A stretch of 64,000 bases of DNA from Xanthomonas sp. Leaf148 (GCF_001423585.1 NZ_LMOP01000008.1:1501118-1565117), one strand, 5' to 3'. Shown: positions 21,430 through 31,534, counted from the first letter of the stretch. Translations and numbers: made by a program. The notes: generated by a model not told the origin, from the letters alone.

Positions 21430-22923
21430 TCAACAGCAACCGTGTCCACCATGACGGGTGCCGCTATCGGCAGCCACCGGCGAGCCGCTGGTTTCGCCGC
21501 GCAGGCAGGCCGCGTGATGCTCGGCGATCACCTTCGACACGCAGGCGGTGACGCGCTTGCCCATCGGGATGTGCAAAAACTCGTTCGGGCCATGCGCATT
21601 GGAATGCGGCCCCAGCACGCCGGTGATCATGAACTGCGCGCCGGGGAACTTTTCGCCCAGCATGCCCATGAACGGGATCGAGCCGCCTTCGCCCATGTAC
21701 ATCGCCGGCTTGTCGAAGAAGGCCTGGCTGGCATCGTCGATGGCCTTCTCCAGCCACGGCGCCATGGCCGGGGCATTCCAACCGGACGATGCCTTTTCCA
21801 GCTCCAGCGTGACCTGCGCGCCATTGGGCGGGTCGCGCAGTAACGCCTGCTTGAGCAGCTCGCCGCAGGCTTTGCCGTCTGCGGTTGGCGGCAGACGCAG
21901 CGACAGCTTCACCGCCGTTTGCGGACGCAAGACATTGCCGGCCGAGGCCAGCGGCGGCATGCCATCCACGCCGGTGATCGACAGCGCCGGGCGCCAGGTC
22001 CGGTTCAAGACCAGCTCGGTGAGGTCGTCATGCATCGGCACCAGGCCATCGACCATCGGGAATTTGTCGAAGATGGCGGTATCCAGCGTCGCCGCTGCAG
22101 CCTTGGCCTGGGTCAGGCGCTCGGCCGGCACCTCCACATGCAAACCCTCCAGCAGGATGCGGCCCGTGGTTTCGTCTTCGATGCGCGACAGCAACTGCCG
22201 CAGCAGCCGGAAGCTGGACGGCACCACGCCGGACGCATCGCCGGAATGCACACCTTCTTCCAGCACCTTCACGCTGAGGTTGCCACCGGTCAGGCCGCGC
22301 AGCGAAGTGGTGCACCACAACTGCTCGTAATTGCCGCAGCCCGAATCCAGGCATACCACCAGCGAGGGCTTGCCGATACGCTCGGCCAGATGGTCCACGT
22401 AAGCGGGCAGATCGTAGCTGCCGGACTCCTCACAGGCTTCGATCAGCACCACGCACCGCGCATGCGACAAGCCCTGGGTGCGCAGCGCCAGAATCGCCGC
22501 CAGCGAGCCGAAGATCGCGTAACCGTCGTCGGCGCCGCCCCGGCCATACAACTTATCGTCGCGCAGCACCGGCTCCCAGGGGCCCAGGTCGGCATCCCAA
22601 CCGGTCATCTCCGGCTGCTTGTCCAGATGGCCGTACAACAACACGGTGTCGTCGCCGGACTCCGGGCCGGTGGCCGGGATCTCGATGAAGATCAGCGGCG
22701 TGCGGCCGTCCAGGCGCACCACCTCGACCTGCATGCCATCGATGGCTTGGGCGCGCGCCCAGGTTTCCATCAACGTGACAGCCTGCTCCATATAGCCGTG
22801 GGCCACCCAATCGGCGTCGAACATCGGCGACTTGTTGGGAATACGGATGTAATCGACCAGCTGCGGGACGATCTCGCGGTCCCAGGTTTCGCTGATGAAT
22901 TGGTCGATCTTGGCGCTGTCCAT
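21430..22923 (-). CDS. M20-family metallopeptidase (dipeptidase)
   Basis: This 497-residue zinc peptidase of the M20 family should cleave dipeptides or related amides in the cytoplasm. The first metal ligand is in LLYGHLDKQPEM, the bridging Asp in YGRGGADDGYA, and the catalytic/binding glutamates in EACEESGSYD. A dimerisation domain interrupts the catalytic domain in the usual place (about 225-380). The ATG at 22923 starts the conserved N-terminus MDSAKIDQFISETW. No signal peptide is seen. Substrate unknown. Confidence 0.88.
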   Translation of the reverse strand: MDSAKIDQFISETWDREIVPQLVDYIRIPNKSPMFDADWVAHGYMEQAVTLMETWARAQAIDGMQVEVVRLDGRTPLIFIEIPATGPESGDDTVLLYGHLDKQPEMTGWDADLGPWEPVLRDDKLYGRGGADDGYAIFGSLAAILALRTQGLSHARCVVLIEACEESGSYDLPAYVDHLAERIGKPSLVVCLDSGCGNYEQLWCTTSLRGLTGGNLSVKVLEEGVHSGDASGVVPSSFRLLRQLLSRIEDETTGRILLEGLHVEVPAERLTQAKAAAATLDTAIFDKFPMVDGLVPMHDDLTELVLNRTWRPALSITGVDGMPPLASAGNVLRPQTAVKLSLRLPPTADGKACGELLKQALLRDPPNGAQVTLELEKASSGWNAPAMAPWLEKAIDDASQAFFDKPAMYMGEGGSIPFMGMLGEKFPGAQFMITGVLGPHSNAHGPNEFLHIPMGKRVTACVSKVIAEHHAACLRGETSGSPVAADSGTRHGGHGCC

Positions 22924-23122
22924 GAAGGCTCCGAATGCGTGACGTAATGACACATTCTACGCCCGGGGCGAGGGGTAGGTATTTCCCTACAAGGCGGCGC
23001 GCAGTTCACCTGCTGTGTGAAAAGTTCGTTGGCGATAGGATTGCTGCATGTGGCGCGGGACACTGGCTCCGCCGGCAGGAATGCTGGCTAGGACCATCAC
23101 CCAAGCCACAAGGAGCGTTGCA

Positions 23123-23455
23123 ATGAAGTCATTTACCGTAGTCCTGAAGTCCCTGCTACTGGCGTTGTTGTTGTCCTCGAATGCGTACGCGCTTGAGAAG
23201 GTCGATATCAACACCGCGTCTGCTGAGGAATTGGACAAGGTGCTGACGAATGTCGGGCGATCAAAAGCCGAGGCAATCGTTGAGCACCGTCAGGCAAACG
23301 GTCCCTTCAAAAGTGCCGAGGAACTGGCACTGGTCAAGGGCATCGGACTCAAGACGGTCGAACGGAATCGTGACCTGATCGAAGTAGGAGCCACGATGGC
23401 TCCCGCCAAGAAGGCTGCCAAGGGGGCGGCGGTGAAACCGGTGGGACGGCGTTAA
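23123..23455 (+). CDS. ComEA-like helix-hairpin-helix protein
   Basis: This 110-residue protein has a signal peptide (about residues 1-21, ending SNAYA), a double helix-hairpin-helix DNA-binding domain that starts VDINTASAEELDKV and includes LVKGIGLKTVERN, and a basic K/A-rich tail. It resembles ComEA, which pulls DNA into the periplasm during natural transformation. AAGGAG about 8 nt before the ATG fixes the start. It stands alone, with a strong terminator downstream. Competence partners are not nearby, although pilT and pilU are 24 kb away. Confidence 0.87.
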   Translation: MKSFTVVLKSLLLALLLSSNAYALEKVDINTASAEELDKVLTNVGRSKAEAIVEHRQANGPFKSAEELALVKGIGLKTVERNRDLIEVGATMAPAKKAAKGAAVKPVGRR

Positions 23456-23557
23456 GGGGAAGGGATCCGAGATACGGTTCGACGCGAGGATGCGTGGCCG
23501 CAACCTAACTGGACAGGATGTCCGGGGGATGGCTGGAAGCCGACAAGGACGTGGAAT

Positions 23558-23596
23558 CGCCCGGTGTTGCACTTGGATGTGCAGCCGGGCGTTTTT
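23558..23596 (+). terminator. Intrinsic terminator after the ComEA-like gene
   Basis: A CGCCCGG/CCGGGCG stem with a partly paired loop is followed by TTTTT. It lies 100 nt after the stop codon. Confidence 0.7.
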
Positions 23597-23927
23597 CGTT
23601 TCAGGACGTGTTGATTCGATCTCATCGCAGCGCTGTTGCTGATGGGCAACGCCAGGCTTTGCGCTGACAACGGCCCGCACCCATATGCTTCCGCACGTTG
23701 ACGCGTTGACATCGCAATGTCCTGAGATCCTGAGATCCCGACATCCCGACATCCCGTTGAGCGTCTCGTGATGCAGCGAGGTCGATGCAGACCGTTATTG
23801 TCTGAGTGCTCGGTGTGCCGGGGGCTCGAAACGCGAGGGCGGCTCGAGATGCCTGGTTTGCGTACGTCTGCGGATACCGCACGGTCGCATGAGGGCTTGG
23901 GCGGCGGGCTTCGGGCACAATGCGTCG
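23597..23927. other. Intergenic region between the ComEA-like gene and hutD
   Basis: No supported gene. Around 23722-23755 there is a run of imperfect direct repeats of GAGATCC/GACATCCC units, similar in style to the GATTCCC arrays elsewhere. Weak frames on both strands here lack family resemblance. Confidence 0.5.
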
Positions 23928-24632
23928 ATGCAGCTGACAGACCTGAGCAGCCGGGTGATTCCGGCCACCGAGTACCGCCGCGAGCGGTGGCGCAATCAAT
24001 TGGGTTGGACACGCGAGATCCTGCGGCTCGGGGAATCCGAGGCTTGGGCATTGCGGCTGTCGATTGCCGAGATCGAACAGGACGCCGCGTTTTCCGCATT
24101 TCCGGGGATCGACCGCGAATTGGTGCTGCTGCATGGAAACGGCATGCGCCTGCAGTTTGGCGACGGTGAACTTGATTCCGGCGATGGTGCTGCGCGTGCT
24201 GATGGCCTGATCACAGGTACACATACTGATGACGGTGATGCTGGCGCACGCGTCGCTGGCGCCGCTGGTGTCGTCGAATTGCTGCCGCCCTACCAGCGTG
24301 TCCGATTCGCTGGCGAAGAGACGGTCGGTGCGAGCTTGCTCGATGGGCCGACGCAGGACTTCAATCTGATGTGGCGCCGCGATCTGCTGCACACCGAGCT
24401 GCTGCATCGCCCCTTGGTCGGCACCATGCTGTTCTTCGCGGATCCGGGCAGCGCCTGGGTCATCCACCTGCTGGCGGGCCAGGCCAGCTTTGGGCGCGAC
24501 AGTGGGCTACCGCCCCTGGCTGCGGGCGACACCGCATGGCTGAGTGCATCGACGCGAACCCGTTACGTGCTCGATGGCGGCGGCGAGCTGCTGGCGATCC
24601 GGGTGAGTCCGCTTGCTGGCGCCTCCGATTAG
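23928..24632 (+). CDS. HutD/Ves-family protein
   Basis: This 234-residue cupin-like protein belongs to the HutD/Ves family, often encoded with histidine-utilisation genes and proposed to help regulate them. The N-terminal RVIPATEYRRERWRNQLGWTREI and the later LLPPYQRVRFAGEE, PTQDFNLMWRR segments are family hallmarks. I use the ATG at 23928, since upstream codons show no similarity. No hut genes are nearby, so it is an orphan here; function remains unproven. Confidence 0.83.
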   Translation: MQLTDLSSRVIPATEYRRERWRNQLGWTREILRLGESEAWALRLSIAEIEQDAAFSAFPGIDRELVLLHGNGMRLQFGDGELDSGDGAARADGLITGTHTDDGDAGARVAGAAGVVELLPPYQRVRFAGEETVGASLLDGPTQDFNLMWRRDLLHTELLHRPLVGTMLFFADPGSAWVIHLLAGQASFGRDSGLPPLAAGDTAWLSASTRTRYVLDGGGELLAIRVSPLAGASD

Positions 24633-25088
24633 CAGGTCCGGGCAGTTGAGAGTGTTCTTGCTTGCATTAAACGGCCGAGATGCAAGTGCAAGTAAAAGCG
24701 CAGCCAGTGAACCGGGTAGTTAGCAATTCGTATTGATACGTGTCACGTGCACTGTCTGCGTCGAGAAACTAAAGAGGCTGACAACAAGCAGCTAGCACTC
24801 ATCTGGTGGGTGTGAACGGCGCGCAGGGACTAGAGTGTGAGTGCACACACCGATGCCGAGCAACGGCTGCGGCCGTCTGGCAGCTGCACAGTCGTTTTGT
24901 AAGCTGCTTTTAGCGAACTCGCAGAACTGCAGCAACGTGCCGAAGCGTGCCAATGCAGAGCGCGGTTGCCGGCAAACGAGCGTTGCTGCGTACAGGATTC
25001 GGATGCCATGTCTGCCTGCCCACGATCGCCACGTGATGGCAGCGCTCCCCGCTGACAAGCTGCGATCGTCGGCCTGCACGCTTGCTGT
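24633..25088. other. Convergent intergenic region, no gene seen
   Basis: This gap separates the hutD-like stop from the stop of the minus-strand flavoreductase. I find no convincing frame, hairpin terminator or RNA gene. A TGTGAGTGCACACACCG stretch near 24836 holds a small palindrome only. Confidence 0.45.
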
Positions 25089-26705
25089 TCAATACACGTC
25101 GCGACGGTAGCGGCCGCTGCGTAGCAGTTCTTGCCTGACATCAGTGCCCAGCAGAGTGTCGAGGGTGCGGTCCACTTCGGGTGCCATGCCGCGCAGGCTG
25201 CCGCAGAGATAGATGCAGGCGCCGCGGTCGATCCATTGCCGCAGGCGATCGCTGGCAGCGGCCAATGCATGTTGTACGTAGCGTACCGAGGGGTTGTGGT
25301 CGCGCGAGTACACCAGGTCCAGACGCGTGATCCAGCCATCGTGTTGCCACTGCTGCAGTTCGTCGGCATACAGCGCGTCTTGCGCGGCATTGCGTTCGCC
25401 AAAGATCAGCCAGTTGTCGCGCGCGCCGGCCGCGATGCGTGCGCGGAGATGGGCGCGCAAGCCGGCGATGCCGGTGCCATTTCCGATCAGCAGCATGGGC
25501 TGAGCGGGTGCGGGTGGGTGGAACCCAGGATTGCTGCGCAGGCGCAAGGCAATTTGCGCGCCGATGGGAGCATGCACGCACAGCCAGCCGCTGCCGATCC
25601 CGAGCTGCCCATCGACATGCCGATGTTCGCGGATTAGCAGTTCGGCGTGGCCTTCTTCGCTGATCGATGCGAGCGAGTACTCGCGATGCGGCAGTGTGAT
25701 CAGGCTATGCGCCAAGGCGGTCGCATCCGCTGACGCCGTGGCGCCTATCTCTGCATCGGTGGGCAGTTGCGAGCGGCCAAGCCAGTCGCGCAGCGTACGA
25801 CCGTCGATGATGTCCGAGCCATCGCGTCGATGACGCTGCAACCAGGCCTCGACACTCTCCGGTGCGTTCTGCGGCGCGACCTCGGCGATGTCGCCAGCAC
25901 GCCATGGCGGCAGCGGGCCATCGATGGGCGTGAGGCGGAGTCGATGGATCGGTGCGCCGGCACTGCCTGGATTGACGTGGACGCGCTCGCGCAGCTGCCA
26001 GGCCGTGTAGGTCGGCACGCTCCAGTCGGGTTGCTCGGCAAGCGCAGGTGCCAGTGCCGACAGCCGCTGCTGCCATTGCTGCAACGCGCGCGTATCGGCA
26101 TTGTCGACCTCGATGCGCTCGAACAGGCGGGTGCCGCCGCGCGCGTGCAGGCGGTCATCGAGATGGCGACCGAACGCGCAGAATTGCGTGTAACGACGAT
26201 CACCGAGTGCCAGTACCGCGTACTGCACGGCGGCCAGATCCTGTCCGCCGTCGGCGAGCCAGTGACGCCCCGCAGCCTGTGCGTGATCCGGTGCATCGCC
26301 TTCGCCGGTGGTGCTGACGATGCATAGCAAACGCGGCACGCGCGCGAGCTGCTCGGCAACCACCGCCTCCAGCGGGAGTGCGCAGGCACCGATCCCTGCC
26401 GCTTGCAAGGCAGCAGCGCTGCGCTCGGCCAGTTCGCGTGCGAATCCGGTCTGGCTTGCCCACACGATCAGCATGCCACTGCTGTCGCCGTGCGACGTGT
26501 TGGCGCGTGCCCGGCGGCGCAGCAAGACCGCCGCGCACAGCATGGCGTACGCGGCCATCCCGACGGCCGCCCATTGCAAGCGATGCGGTGTTGGTGCGCT
26601 CCACCACGCACCGTCATGCAGGCTGGCAAGCCATCCGACAAGCGTCGCCAGGGCGAGCAGCAGCGCCCCGTTACCCATCCACACGCGTGGGCTTGCGGCG
26701 CTCAT
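25089..26705 (-). CDS. Membrane-anchored flavodoxin/ferredoxin-NADP reductase fusion
   Basis: This 538-residue protein resembles the flavoprotein of sulfite reductase or P450 reductase. Two N-terminal membrane helices (about 12-30 and 43-62) precede an FMN-binding flavodoxin domain starting IVWASQTGFARELAERSA, then an FAD domain with PHREYSLASI and an NAD(P)H-binding segment LLIGNGTGIAGLRAHL; it ends ..RRDVY with the usual C-terminal aromatic residue. It is the last gene of the siderophore operon and overlaps apbE by 4 nt. A role in reducing imported ferric siderophore is inferred from context; related genes are called PepSY/FNR or CysJ-like in annotation. Confidence 0.87.
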   Translation of the reverse strand: MSAASPRVWMGNGALLLALATLVGWLASLHDGAWWSAPTPHRLQWAAVGMAAYAMLCAAVLLRRRARANTSHGDSSGMLIVWASQTGFARELAERSAAALQAAGIGACALPLEAVVAEQLARVPRLLCIVSTTGEGDAPDHAQAAGRHWLADGGQDLAAVQYAVLALGDRRYTQFCAFGRHLDDRLHARGGTRLFERIEVDNADTRALQQWQQRLSALAPALAEQPDWSVPTYTAWQLRERVHVNPGSAGAPIHRLRLTPIDGPLPPWRAGDIAEVAPQNAPESVEAWLQRHRRDGSDIIDGRTLRDWLGRSQLPTDAEIGATASADATALAHSLITLPHREYSLASISEEGHAELLIREHRHVDGQLGIGSGWLCVHAPIGAQIALRLRSNPGFHPPAPAQPMLLIGNGTGIAGLRAHLRARIAAGARDNWLIFGERNAAQDALYADELQQWQHDGWITRLDLVYSRDHNPSVRYVQHALAAASDRLRQWIDRGACIYLCGSLRGMAPEVDRTLDTLLGTDVRQELLRSGRYRRDVY

Positions 26706-27742
26706 GACGCCGCCAGATGTTGCTCGAAGGCCGGGCTCATCGCTTCGTGCAAACTGCCATCGTGGCGCGTCAGAAAGCGCACTGCCAGGTCGGTCTTGGC
26801 GGCATAAGCAAGGCCTGCATCGATCCCGAGCACGGTCATTGCGGTGGCCCAGGCATCGGCCTGCATGGCATCGCGCGCGAGCACGGTGACGGCGGCAGGC
26901 GCATGCGGAATCGGCGCTCCAGTGCGTGGATCGAAGGTGTGCGCGTAGCGCATGCCGTCGGCATCGAAGCGGTGCCAGCGATCGCCCGATGTGGCGACTG
27001 CCAAGCCATCCAGGGTGAGCACACGTGCCGGCAATGTGGCGCCGGCGTCTTCGTCGGGCGCGGATTCGACCAGCACACGCCACGCGCTGCCATCGGGTTT
27101 GCATCCATAGCCGAACAGTTCGCCGCCTACGTCGATCAAGGCGCTGGCGATGTCGGCCTGTCGCAATGCGTGCTGCACGCAGTCCACACCGAAGCCTTTT
27201 GCGATGCCGGATAGATCCAGTGCGACGGCGCCGGGTTGTAGCACCCGCTGGCCATCCAGAGCCAGGCGTTGCCAGCCACAGCGCAGGCTGGCCAGCGCGA
27301 TCTGTTCGGGCGAGGGCACACGGCGTCGGCCGCCGGAGGCGCCAAAGCCCCACAGTTCGACCATCGGCCCGACCGTGGGGTCGAACGCGCCGTCGCTGGC
27401 CTGCGCGATCTGCAGCGCGGTGCGCAGCACGGTGAAAAAGTCATCGGGCAATGTCTGCCACTGACCGGCCGTGGCACGGTTGTAGCGGCTGATATCTGAG
27501 TCCGCTTCCCAGGTGCTCATTTGCGCGACCACGCGATCGAGCGCTGCCTGGATACGCGCATGCAGGGGATGCAGGTCGCGCGCACGCGGCGCCACCAGCT
27601 TGACGCTCCAGGTGGTGCCCATGCTGCGCCCGCCCAGGGAGGCAACGGCGTCATCTGCGGAAGAAACTGGGTGCATGCGTGGACCGGTCGAGCAGGTGCT
27701 GCCTGAGGCAGCCGTGGTGACGCGCGAGCGTGTGGTTTGCAT
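26702..27742 (-). CDS. apbE: FAD:protein FMN transferase ApbE
   Basis: This protein of about 346 residues attaches FMN covalently to Ser/Thr of exported redox proteins. The motif MGTTWSVKL opens the domain and DLSGIAKGFGVDCV, GELFGYG and a late magnesium-site Asp/Thr region (around WATAMTVLG) are present. No clear lipobox or signal peptide is seen. The ATG at 27742 is one choice; 27820 and 27676 are in frame. It overlaps the flavoreductase by 4 nt. No protein in the operon shows the usual D-x-x-S-G-A-[S/T] flavinylation motif, so its target is unknown. Confidence 0.9.
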   Translation of the reverse strand: MQTTRSRVTTAASGSTCSTGPRMHPVSSADDAVASLGGRSMGTTWSVKLVAPRARDLHPLHARIQAALDRVVAQMSTWEADSDISRYNRATAGQWQTLPDDFFTVLRTALQIAQASDGAFDPTVGPMVELWGFGASGGRRRVPSPEQIALASLRCGWQRLALDGQRVLQPGAVALDLSGIAKGFGVDCVQHALRQADIASALIDVGGELFGYGCKPDGSAWRVLVESAPDEDAGATLPARVLTLDGLAVATSGDRWHRFDADGMRYAHTFDPRTGAPIPHAPAAVTVLARDAMQADAWATAMTVLGIDAGLAYAAKTDLAVRFLTRHDGSLHEAMSPAFEQHLAAS

Positions 27743-27905
27743 CACGCGGTGTGATGTTTGAAACAACCGAGGATGCGCGTGTTGATACCGCGTGCGCTGC
27801 GCGTTCGGCAGACTGCACACGCCGATAGCATGTGCCTCAGCAGCGCCACTGCACTAGCGCCACTGCATTGGCTATTCGGTCAACACAGTGGCGGGCATGC
27901 GGCGA

Positions 27906-28709
27906 TTACTGCGGCAACACTTCCAGCGTTACCACGTAGCCCAGGCGACGTTGTTTGGCCTGCGGCAATGAGGTCTTGCTGTCTTCGCTGGTGGTTTCCA
28001 GCCAGTACATGCCCGCTTCCGGCCAGGTCACGCTGAAGCCGCCCTTGGCGTCGGTCTTGAGCTTGATCTCGTTCTGCGCATCGCGATAGCGCGTGCCGCC
28101 ACGCACGATCTCGATTTCTAGCCCGGCTGCCGGCTTGCCATCCAGCTGCAGGGTGAACTGCGCCGCTTCACCGGCGACCAGGTCGTTGGGGTGGGTCACC
28201 GGCACCAGCTCGATGCCCTTGCCGCTGGGCTTGAACGCGGTGGTGGTCGGCGCGCCGCGGGTCACGAAGGTTTCCACGCGATTGAGCGATTGCGACACCT
28301 GCAGCTCCTTCGCGTCTTTCGGCACTTCGGTGGCAAAGCTTGCCTCGTTGCCGCGCCAGCGCTTGGGCTTGCCGTCTTCCTTCCAGCTGGCGAACAGGCC
28401 GGCGTTGACGATGCTGAGCTTGTAGGTGCCAGGCTGGGTGAGCTGCAGGTCGAACACGCTGCGGTACTTGCCGGTGGCCGGGTTTTCCGGCTTGAGCGCG
28501 CTGCCATCGGGAGCGGTGATGCTCAGATTATCCAGGCGCAGCGGCACGTGATTGAAGTAGAACAAGTCGTTGGACACCGCCGCATCGACGGTGATCCACG
28601 GCGCTTCGCCGGCCAGGACGGTTTGCGATGGCAGCAGCCAGGCCTTGTGGGCGAACGCGCTGACGGGAAGTGCGGCCAGCAGGGCGATCAGGACATGCGA
28701 ACGTTTCAT
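27906..28709 (-). CDS. DUF4198 periplasmic protein
   Basis: This 267-residue protein has a signal peptide (ending VSAFA) and then HKAWLLPS, the N-terminal histidine-tryptophan start typical of DUF4198 proteins, a family found with metal transport systems. The domain is beta-rich with a C-terminal carboxypeptidase-regulatory-like segment ([17 protein letters not shown]). In this operon it probably binds metal or a siderophore in the periplasm, or scaffolds envelope electron transfer; neither is shown by the sequence. Confidence 0.85.
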   Translation of the reverse strand: MKRSHVLIALLAALPVSAFAHKAWLLPSQTVLAGEAPWITVDAAVSNDLFYFNHVPLRLDNLSITAPDGSALKPENPATGKYRSVFDLQLTQPGTYKLSIVNAGLFASWKEDGKPKRWRGNEASFATEVPKDAKELQVSQSLNRVETFVTRGAPTTTAFKPSGKGIELVPVTHPNDLVAGEAAQFTLQLDGKPAAGLEIEIVRGGTRYRDAQNEIKLKTDAKGGFSVTWPEAGMYWLETTSEDSKTSLPQAKQRRLGYVVTLEVLPQ

Positions 28710-28866
28710 GACAACTCCTTGAAGAGCGATAAGGCGGGTGGGTCACGTGTCTGATCAGCGCACTGCGGCGCTGCGTGGATGCGTGGGTAACGAAGGTCGA
28801 TACGCGTCTGCGCCACGTAGCGCGCGCGTCATGGGCACGGATGCACCGCATCCCCGCCCATCTGCA

Positions 28867-29382
28867 TCAGGGCTTGGCGGTCAGGCTCACCGCGCCGAGT
28901 TCGCTGCTGCCGCTGGCCTTGGCAGACTGCGCCGAGGTGGCCGGCCAGGTGAAAGGCACCTTGACCAACTCGCGGCCACCGACTTCGCGCGCAGCTTCCA
29001 CCACCAGGGTGTACTGGCCGGCCGGCAGCGACTTCAGCGCGCCCTTGGTGTCGGTGAACGACAGCGCATGCGCGCCGGCAGGCCGGGTGGGGCCGGTCAC
29101 GCCATCGACCGGCACCTCCAGCGTGCGGCCGCTCTTGCGCCACCACTGACGCAGATCCGGCAGCCACTTGGTGCCGTGCCCTTCGGCGGTGTCCTTGGAT
29201 TGGTACCAGACCGCCAGATTGGCGGCGACCTTCTGGTCTGCGCCTTCCAGCCAGATCGCCACGTACGGGCGGTGGTATTCGGCGACATTGAGCTTGGGGA
29301 TTTCGATGTTGATGTCGAGCGTGGCCGCATACGCCGGCATGGCGAGCAGGCCGCTCAGAGCGATGGTCAGGGTGGCGCGCAT
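28867..29382 (-). CDS. DUF2271 periplasmic protein
   Basis: This 171-residue protein has a signal peptide (about 1-19, ending PAYAA) and a DUF2271 domain with the conserved YHRPYVAIWLEG and the C-terminal half YTLVVEAAREVGGRELV. Members sit beside PepSY membrane proteins and ApbE, as here. The function is unknown; a redox or metal-linked periplasmic role is suggested by the neighbours. It lies 21 nt after the PepSY gene. Confidence 0.86.
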   Translation of the reverse strand: MRATLTIALSGLLAMPAYAATLDINIEIPKLNVAEYHRPYVAIWLEGADQKVAANLAVWYQSKDTAEGHGTKWLPDLRQWWRKSGRTLEVPVDGVTGPTRPAGAHALSFTDTKGALKSLPAGQYTLVVEAAREVGGRELVKVPFTWPATSAQSAKASGSSELGAVSLTAKP

Positions 29383-29403
29383 GATCGTCTCCGGTGAGTA
29401 AGG

Positions 29404-30042
29404 TCAGTGGATCAACAGCAAGGCAAGCAGCAGCGGAATCAGCAGGCCCAGGCCGACCAGCGGCCAGGTCATGCTGCGCTGACGCGCATGCAGGTGCAGC
29501 AGGAACAGGCCGGTGATGCAGAACACCAGGCAGGCGATGGCGAACACGTCGATGAACCAGCCCCAGGCCGGCCCGGCGTTGCGGCCTTTGTGCAGGTCGT
29601 TGAGATAGGCGATCCAGCCACGCGTGGTGTGTTCGTATTCGATCGCGCCGCTGCTGCGGTCCAGGCTCAGCCAGGCATCGCCACCGGGGCGGGGCAAGGC
29701 GACATACAGCTCGTCGGGCGACCACTCTGCGTTGCGGTTGCCGATGCTGATTTCCAGTTCGCGACCCAGCCACTGCGCCACGCGCGGCGGCAGCGGTGCA
29801 TCGCCGTCCTGGCGCGTGCCCAAGGTCTTCAACAGCGCTGGCGGCAAGGTGAGCGTGCGTTGCTCGGTGGACGGGCTGGCTTCGATGCGCGCGGCGTGAT
29901 TGAGGGTGAGCCCGGTAACCGTAAACAGCAGCATGCCGATCAGACACAGCGCCGAACTGATCCAATGCCATTGATGCAGCATGCGCAGCCAGAATCCGCG
30001 GCGTTGCTGTGCAGTGGCGATGGTGTCGTTGGAAGCGGGCAT
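29404..30042 (-). CDS. PepSY-associated transmembrane protein
   Basis: This 212-residue protein has an N-terminal membrane helix (about 26-48), a periplasmic PepSY-like region (about 75-150, with SLDRSSGAIEYEH) and two C-terminal helices (about 155-210). Related PepSY_TM proteins take part in siderophore iron reduction and transport. It lies between the Sel1 gene (6 nt) and the DUF2271 gene (21 nt). The SSGAI sequence resembles part of a flavinylation motif but lacks the acceptor Thr/Ser and matches the normal PepSY D-x-x-T-G-E turn instead. Confidence 0.87.
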   Translation of the reverse strand: MPASNDTIATAQQRRGFWLRMLHQWHWISSALCLIGMLLFTVTGLTLNHAARIEASPSTEQRTLTLPPALLKTLGTRQDGDAPLPPRVAQWLGRELEISIGNRNAEWSPDELYVALPRPGGDAWLSLDRSSGAIEYEHTTRGWIAYLNDLHKGRNAGPAWGWFIDVFAIACLVFCITGLFLLHLHARQRSMTWPLVGLGLLIPLLLALLLIH

Positions 30043-30048
30043 GCCGGT

Positions 30049-30807
30049 TTATGCCACGTCTGCGGGAACGGGCGGCTGCAGTTGCGATTGCCGCGAGGCC
30101 ACATCGCTGAGCAAGGCGCGCAGGCGTGGCTGCGGTGCGTTGGCCAGCACGGGCGTGAGCTGACGCAGGAACCCGGCGTGCCCGCCGCCGATCGCGCGTC
30201 GCATCCAGTGTTCGGCCTGATCGAGCGCGCCTTCATCGGCAAGCAGCGTTGCATAGCTGGCCTGGCCGCGAAAATCGCCTGCCTCTGCGGCGCGGCGATA
30301 CCACTCGCGTGCAGCAAGCGGATCCGCCGCGCAGGCCAGGCCCTGGTCGAGATAGCGCGCCACAAAATTCATCGACTTGGCGTGACCACGTTCGGCCGCG
30401 GTGCGATACAGCGTCAAGGCGTGTGCCTGGTCCTGCGCCACGCCGCGCCCGGAGGCGTACAGATGCGCCAGGTTGTACATGCCCCATTCCAGGCCATGCT
30501 CGGCGGCGCGGCGATACCATAACGCCGCCAGCACCTCGTTGATGGCGTTGCCAAAGCCCAGTTCGTGGCAGCGGCCCAGTTGGTTCATCGCTTCCGGATG
30601 CCCGGCATTGGCGGCCACTTCGTACCACAGCATCGCCATGGCCGGATCGGCAGCAATGCCGCGGCCTTCGGCATACAGCTGTGCGAGCAGCAGTTGTGCA
30701 GTCACATCCTGACCGGCGGCGGCCTTGCGCAGCAACGCGACTGCCTGGGCAGGCTGGGTCTGCAGCAGTGCCATCAGCAGGGCTGGGTCAATCGCAGGCT
30801 CAGACAT
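30049..30807 (-). CDS. Sel1-repeat protein
   Basis: This 252-residue protein contains about five Sel1-like (TPR-related) repeats, e.g. [42 protein letters not shown] and [14 protein letters not shown], covering most of residues 40-215. No signal peptide is evident. Such repeats mediate protein contacts. Its start lies inside the piuC stop region (8 nt overlap). The fiu-piuC-Sel1-PepSY order is shared with pseudomonads; its job in iron uptake is not known. Confidence 0.88.
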   Translation of the reverse strand: MSEPAIDPALLMALLQTQPAQAVALLRKAAAGQDVTAQLLLAQLYAEGRGIAADPAMAMLWYEVAANAGHPEAMNQLGRCHELGFGNAINEVLAALWYRRAAEHGLEWGMYNLAHLYASGRGVAQDQAHALTLYRTAAERGHAKSMNFVARYLDQGLACAADPLAAREWYRRAAEAGDFRGQASYATLLADEGALDQAEHWMRRAIGGGHAGFLRQLTPVLANAPQPRLRALLSDVASRQSQLQPPVPADVA

Positions 30808-31486
30808 CGGCCCACTGCCGCAGCAGGTTGTGATACACGCCGGTGAGCTGGATCAACGACGGATGCCCGGGCGTGTCCTGGGTCAAACGACGGATCGACA
30901 CATCCAATTCGAACAACAGGCGGCGCTGTGCATCGTCACGCAGCATGCTTTGGATCCAGAAGAACGAGGCGACACGCGTGCCGCGCGTTACCGGCATCAC
31001 TTTATGCAGGCTGGTGCCGGGGTAGATCACCAGGTGCCCGGCCGGCAGCTTCACCGACTGCGTGCCAAACGTATCTTCGATCACCAGTTCGCCACCGTCG
31101 TAACTGTCCGGGTCGCTGAGAAACAGCGTGCCCGACACATCGGTGCGAACCGGCTCGGCACCGCCGCGGCTGCGGTCGTAACGCACCGCGTTGTCGACGT
31201 GATACCCGAACGACTGCCCGCCGCTGTAGCGATTGAACAACGGTGGATAGATCCGACGCGGCAGCACCGCCGAAAAGAACGTGCTGCTGCGGGAGAGCGC
31301 CTCCAGCACCAGTGCGCTGGCCTCGCGCGCTGCGGCGCTGTCCTCGGGCAACTGCGCGTTGTCCTTGGCCTGCGCCGATTGATGGCCAGCGGTAATGCGG
31401 CCGTCTGCCCAGTCGGCCGCGTCCAGCCGCGCGCGCAACTCGCTGAGCTTCACGGGCGTCAAGACATCGGGAATGGGCAGCAGCAT
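30800..31486 (-). CDS. piuC: Fe(II)/2-oxoglutarate-dependent hydroxylase PiuC
   Basis: This 228-residue PKHD-type hydroxylase (YbiX family) is regularly paired with catecholate siderophore receptors. The iron ligands are visible as His96 and Asp98 (FGYHVDNA) and His161 (SLHKV), with the 2-oxoglutarate-binding Arg171 at TRGTR. Length fits the family. It lies 48 nt downstream of the receptor and overlaps the Sel1 gene by 8 nt. The substrate is not established. Confidence 0.92.
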   Translation of the reverse strand: MLLPIPDVLTPVKLSELRARLDAADWADGRITAGHQSAQAKDNAQLPEDSAAAREASALVLEALSRSSTFFSAVLPRRIYPPLFNRYSGGQSFGYHVDNAVRYDRSRGGAEPVRTDVSGTLFLSDPDSYDGGELVIEDTFGTQSVKLPAGHLVIYPGTSLHKVMPVTRGTRVASFFWIQSMLRDDAQRRLLFELDVSIRRLTQDTPGHPSLIQLTGVYHNLLRQWADV

Positions 31487-31534
31487 GCGGCGCTCTCCAC
31501 GCCGTCCGCAGGGTGCGGGCGGCGTGCCGGAAGG

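Noticed and set aside
23622-24467. Minus-strand frame opposite the hutD-like gene
   Set aside because: Antisense to a recognisable HutD-family protein and without similarity of its own.
29600-29700. Flavinylation site SSGAI in the PepSY protein
   Set aside because: The acceptor Ser/Thr after GA is isoleucine, and the segment fits the ordinary PepSY turn motif.
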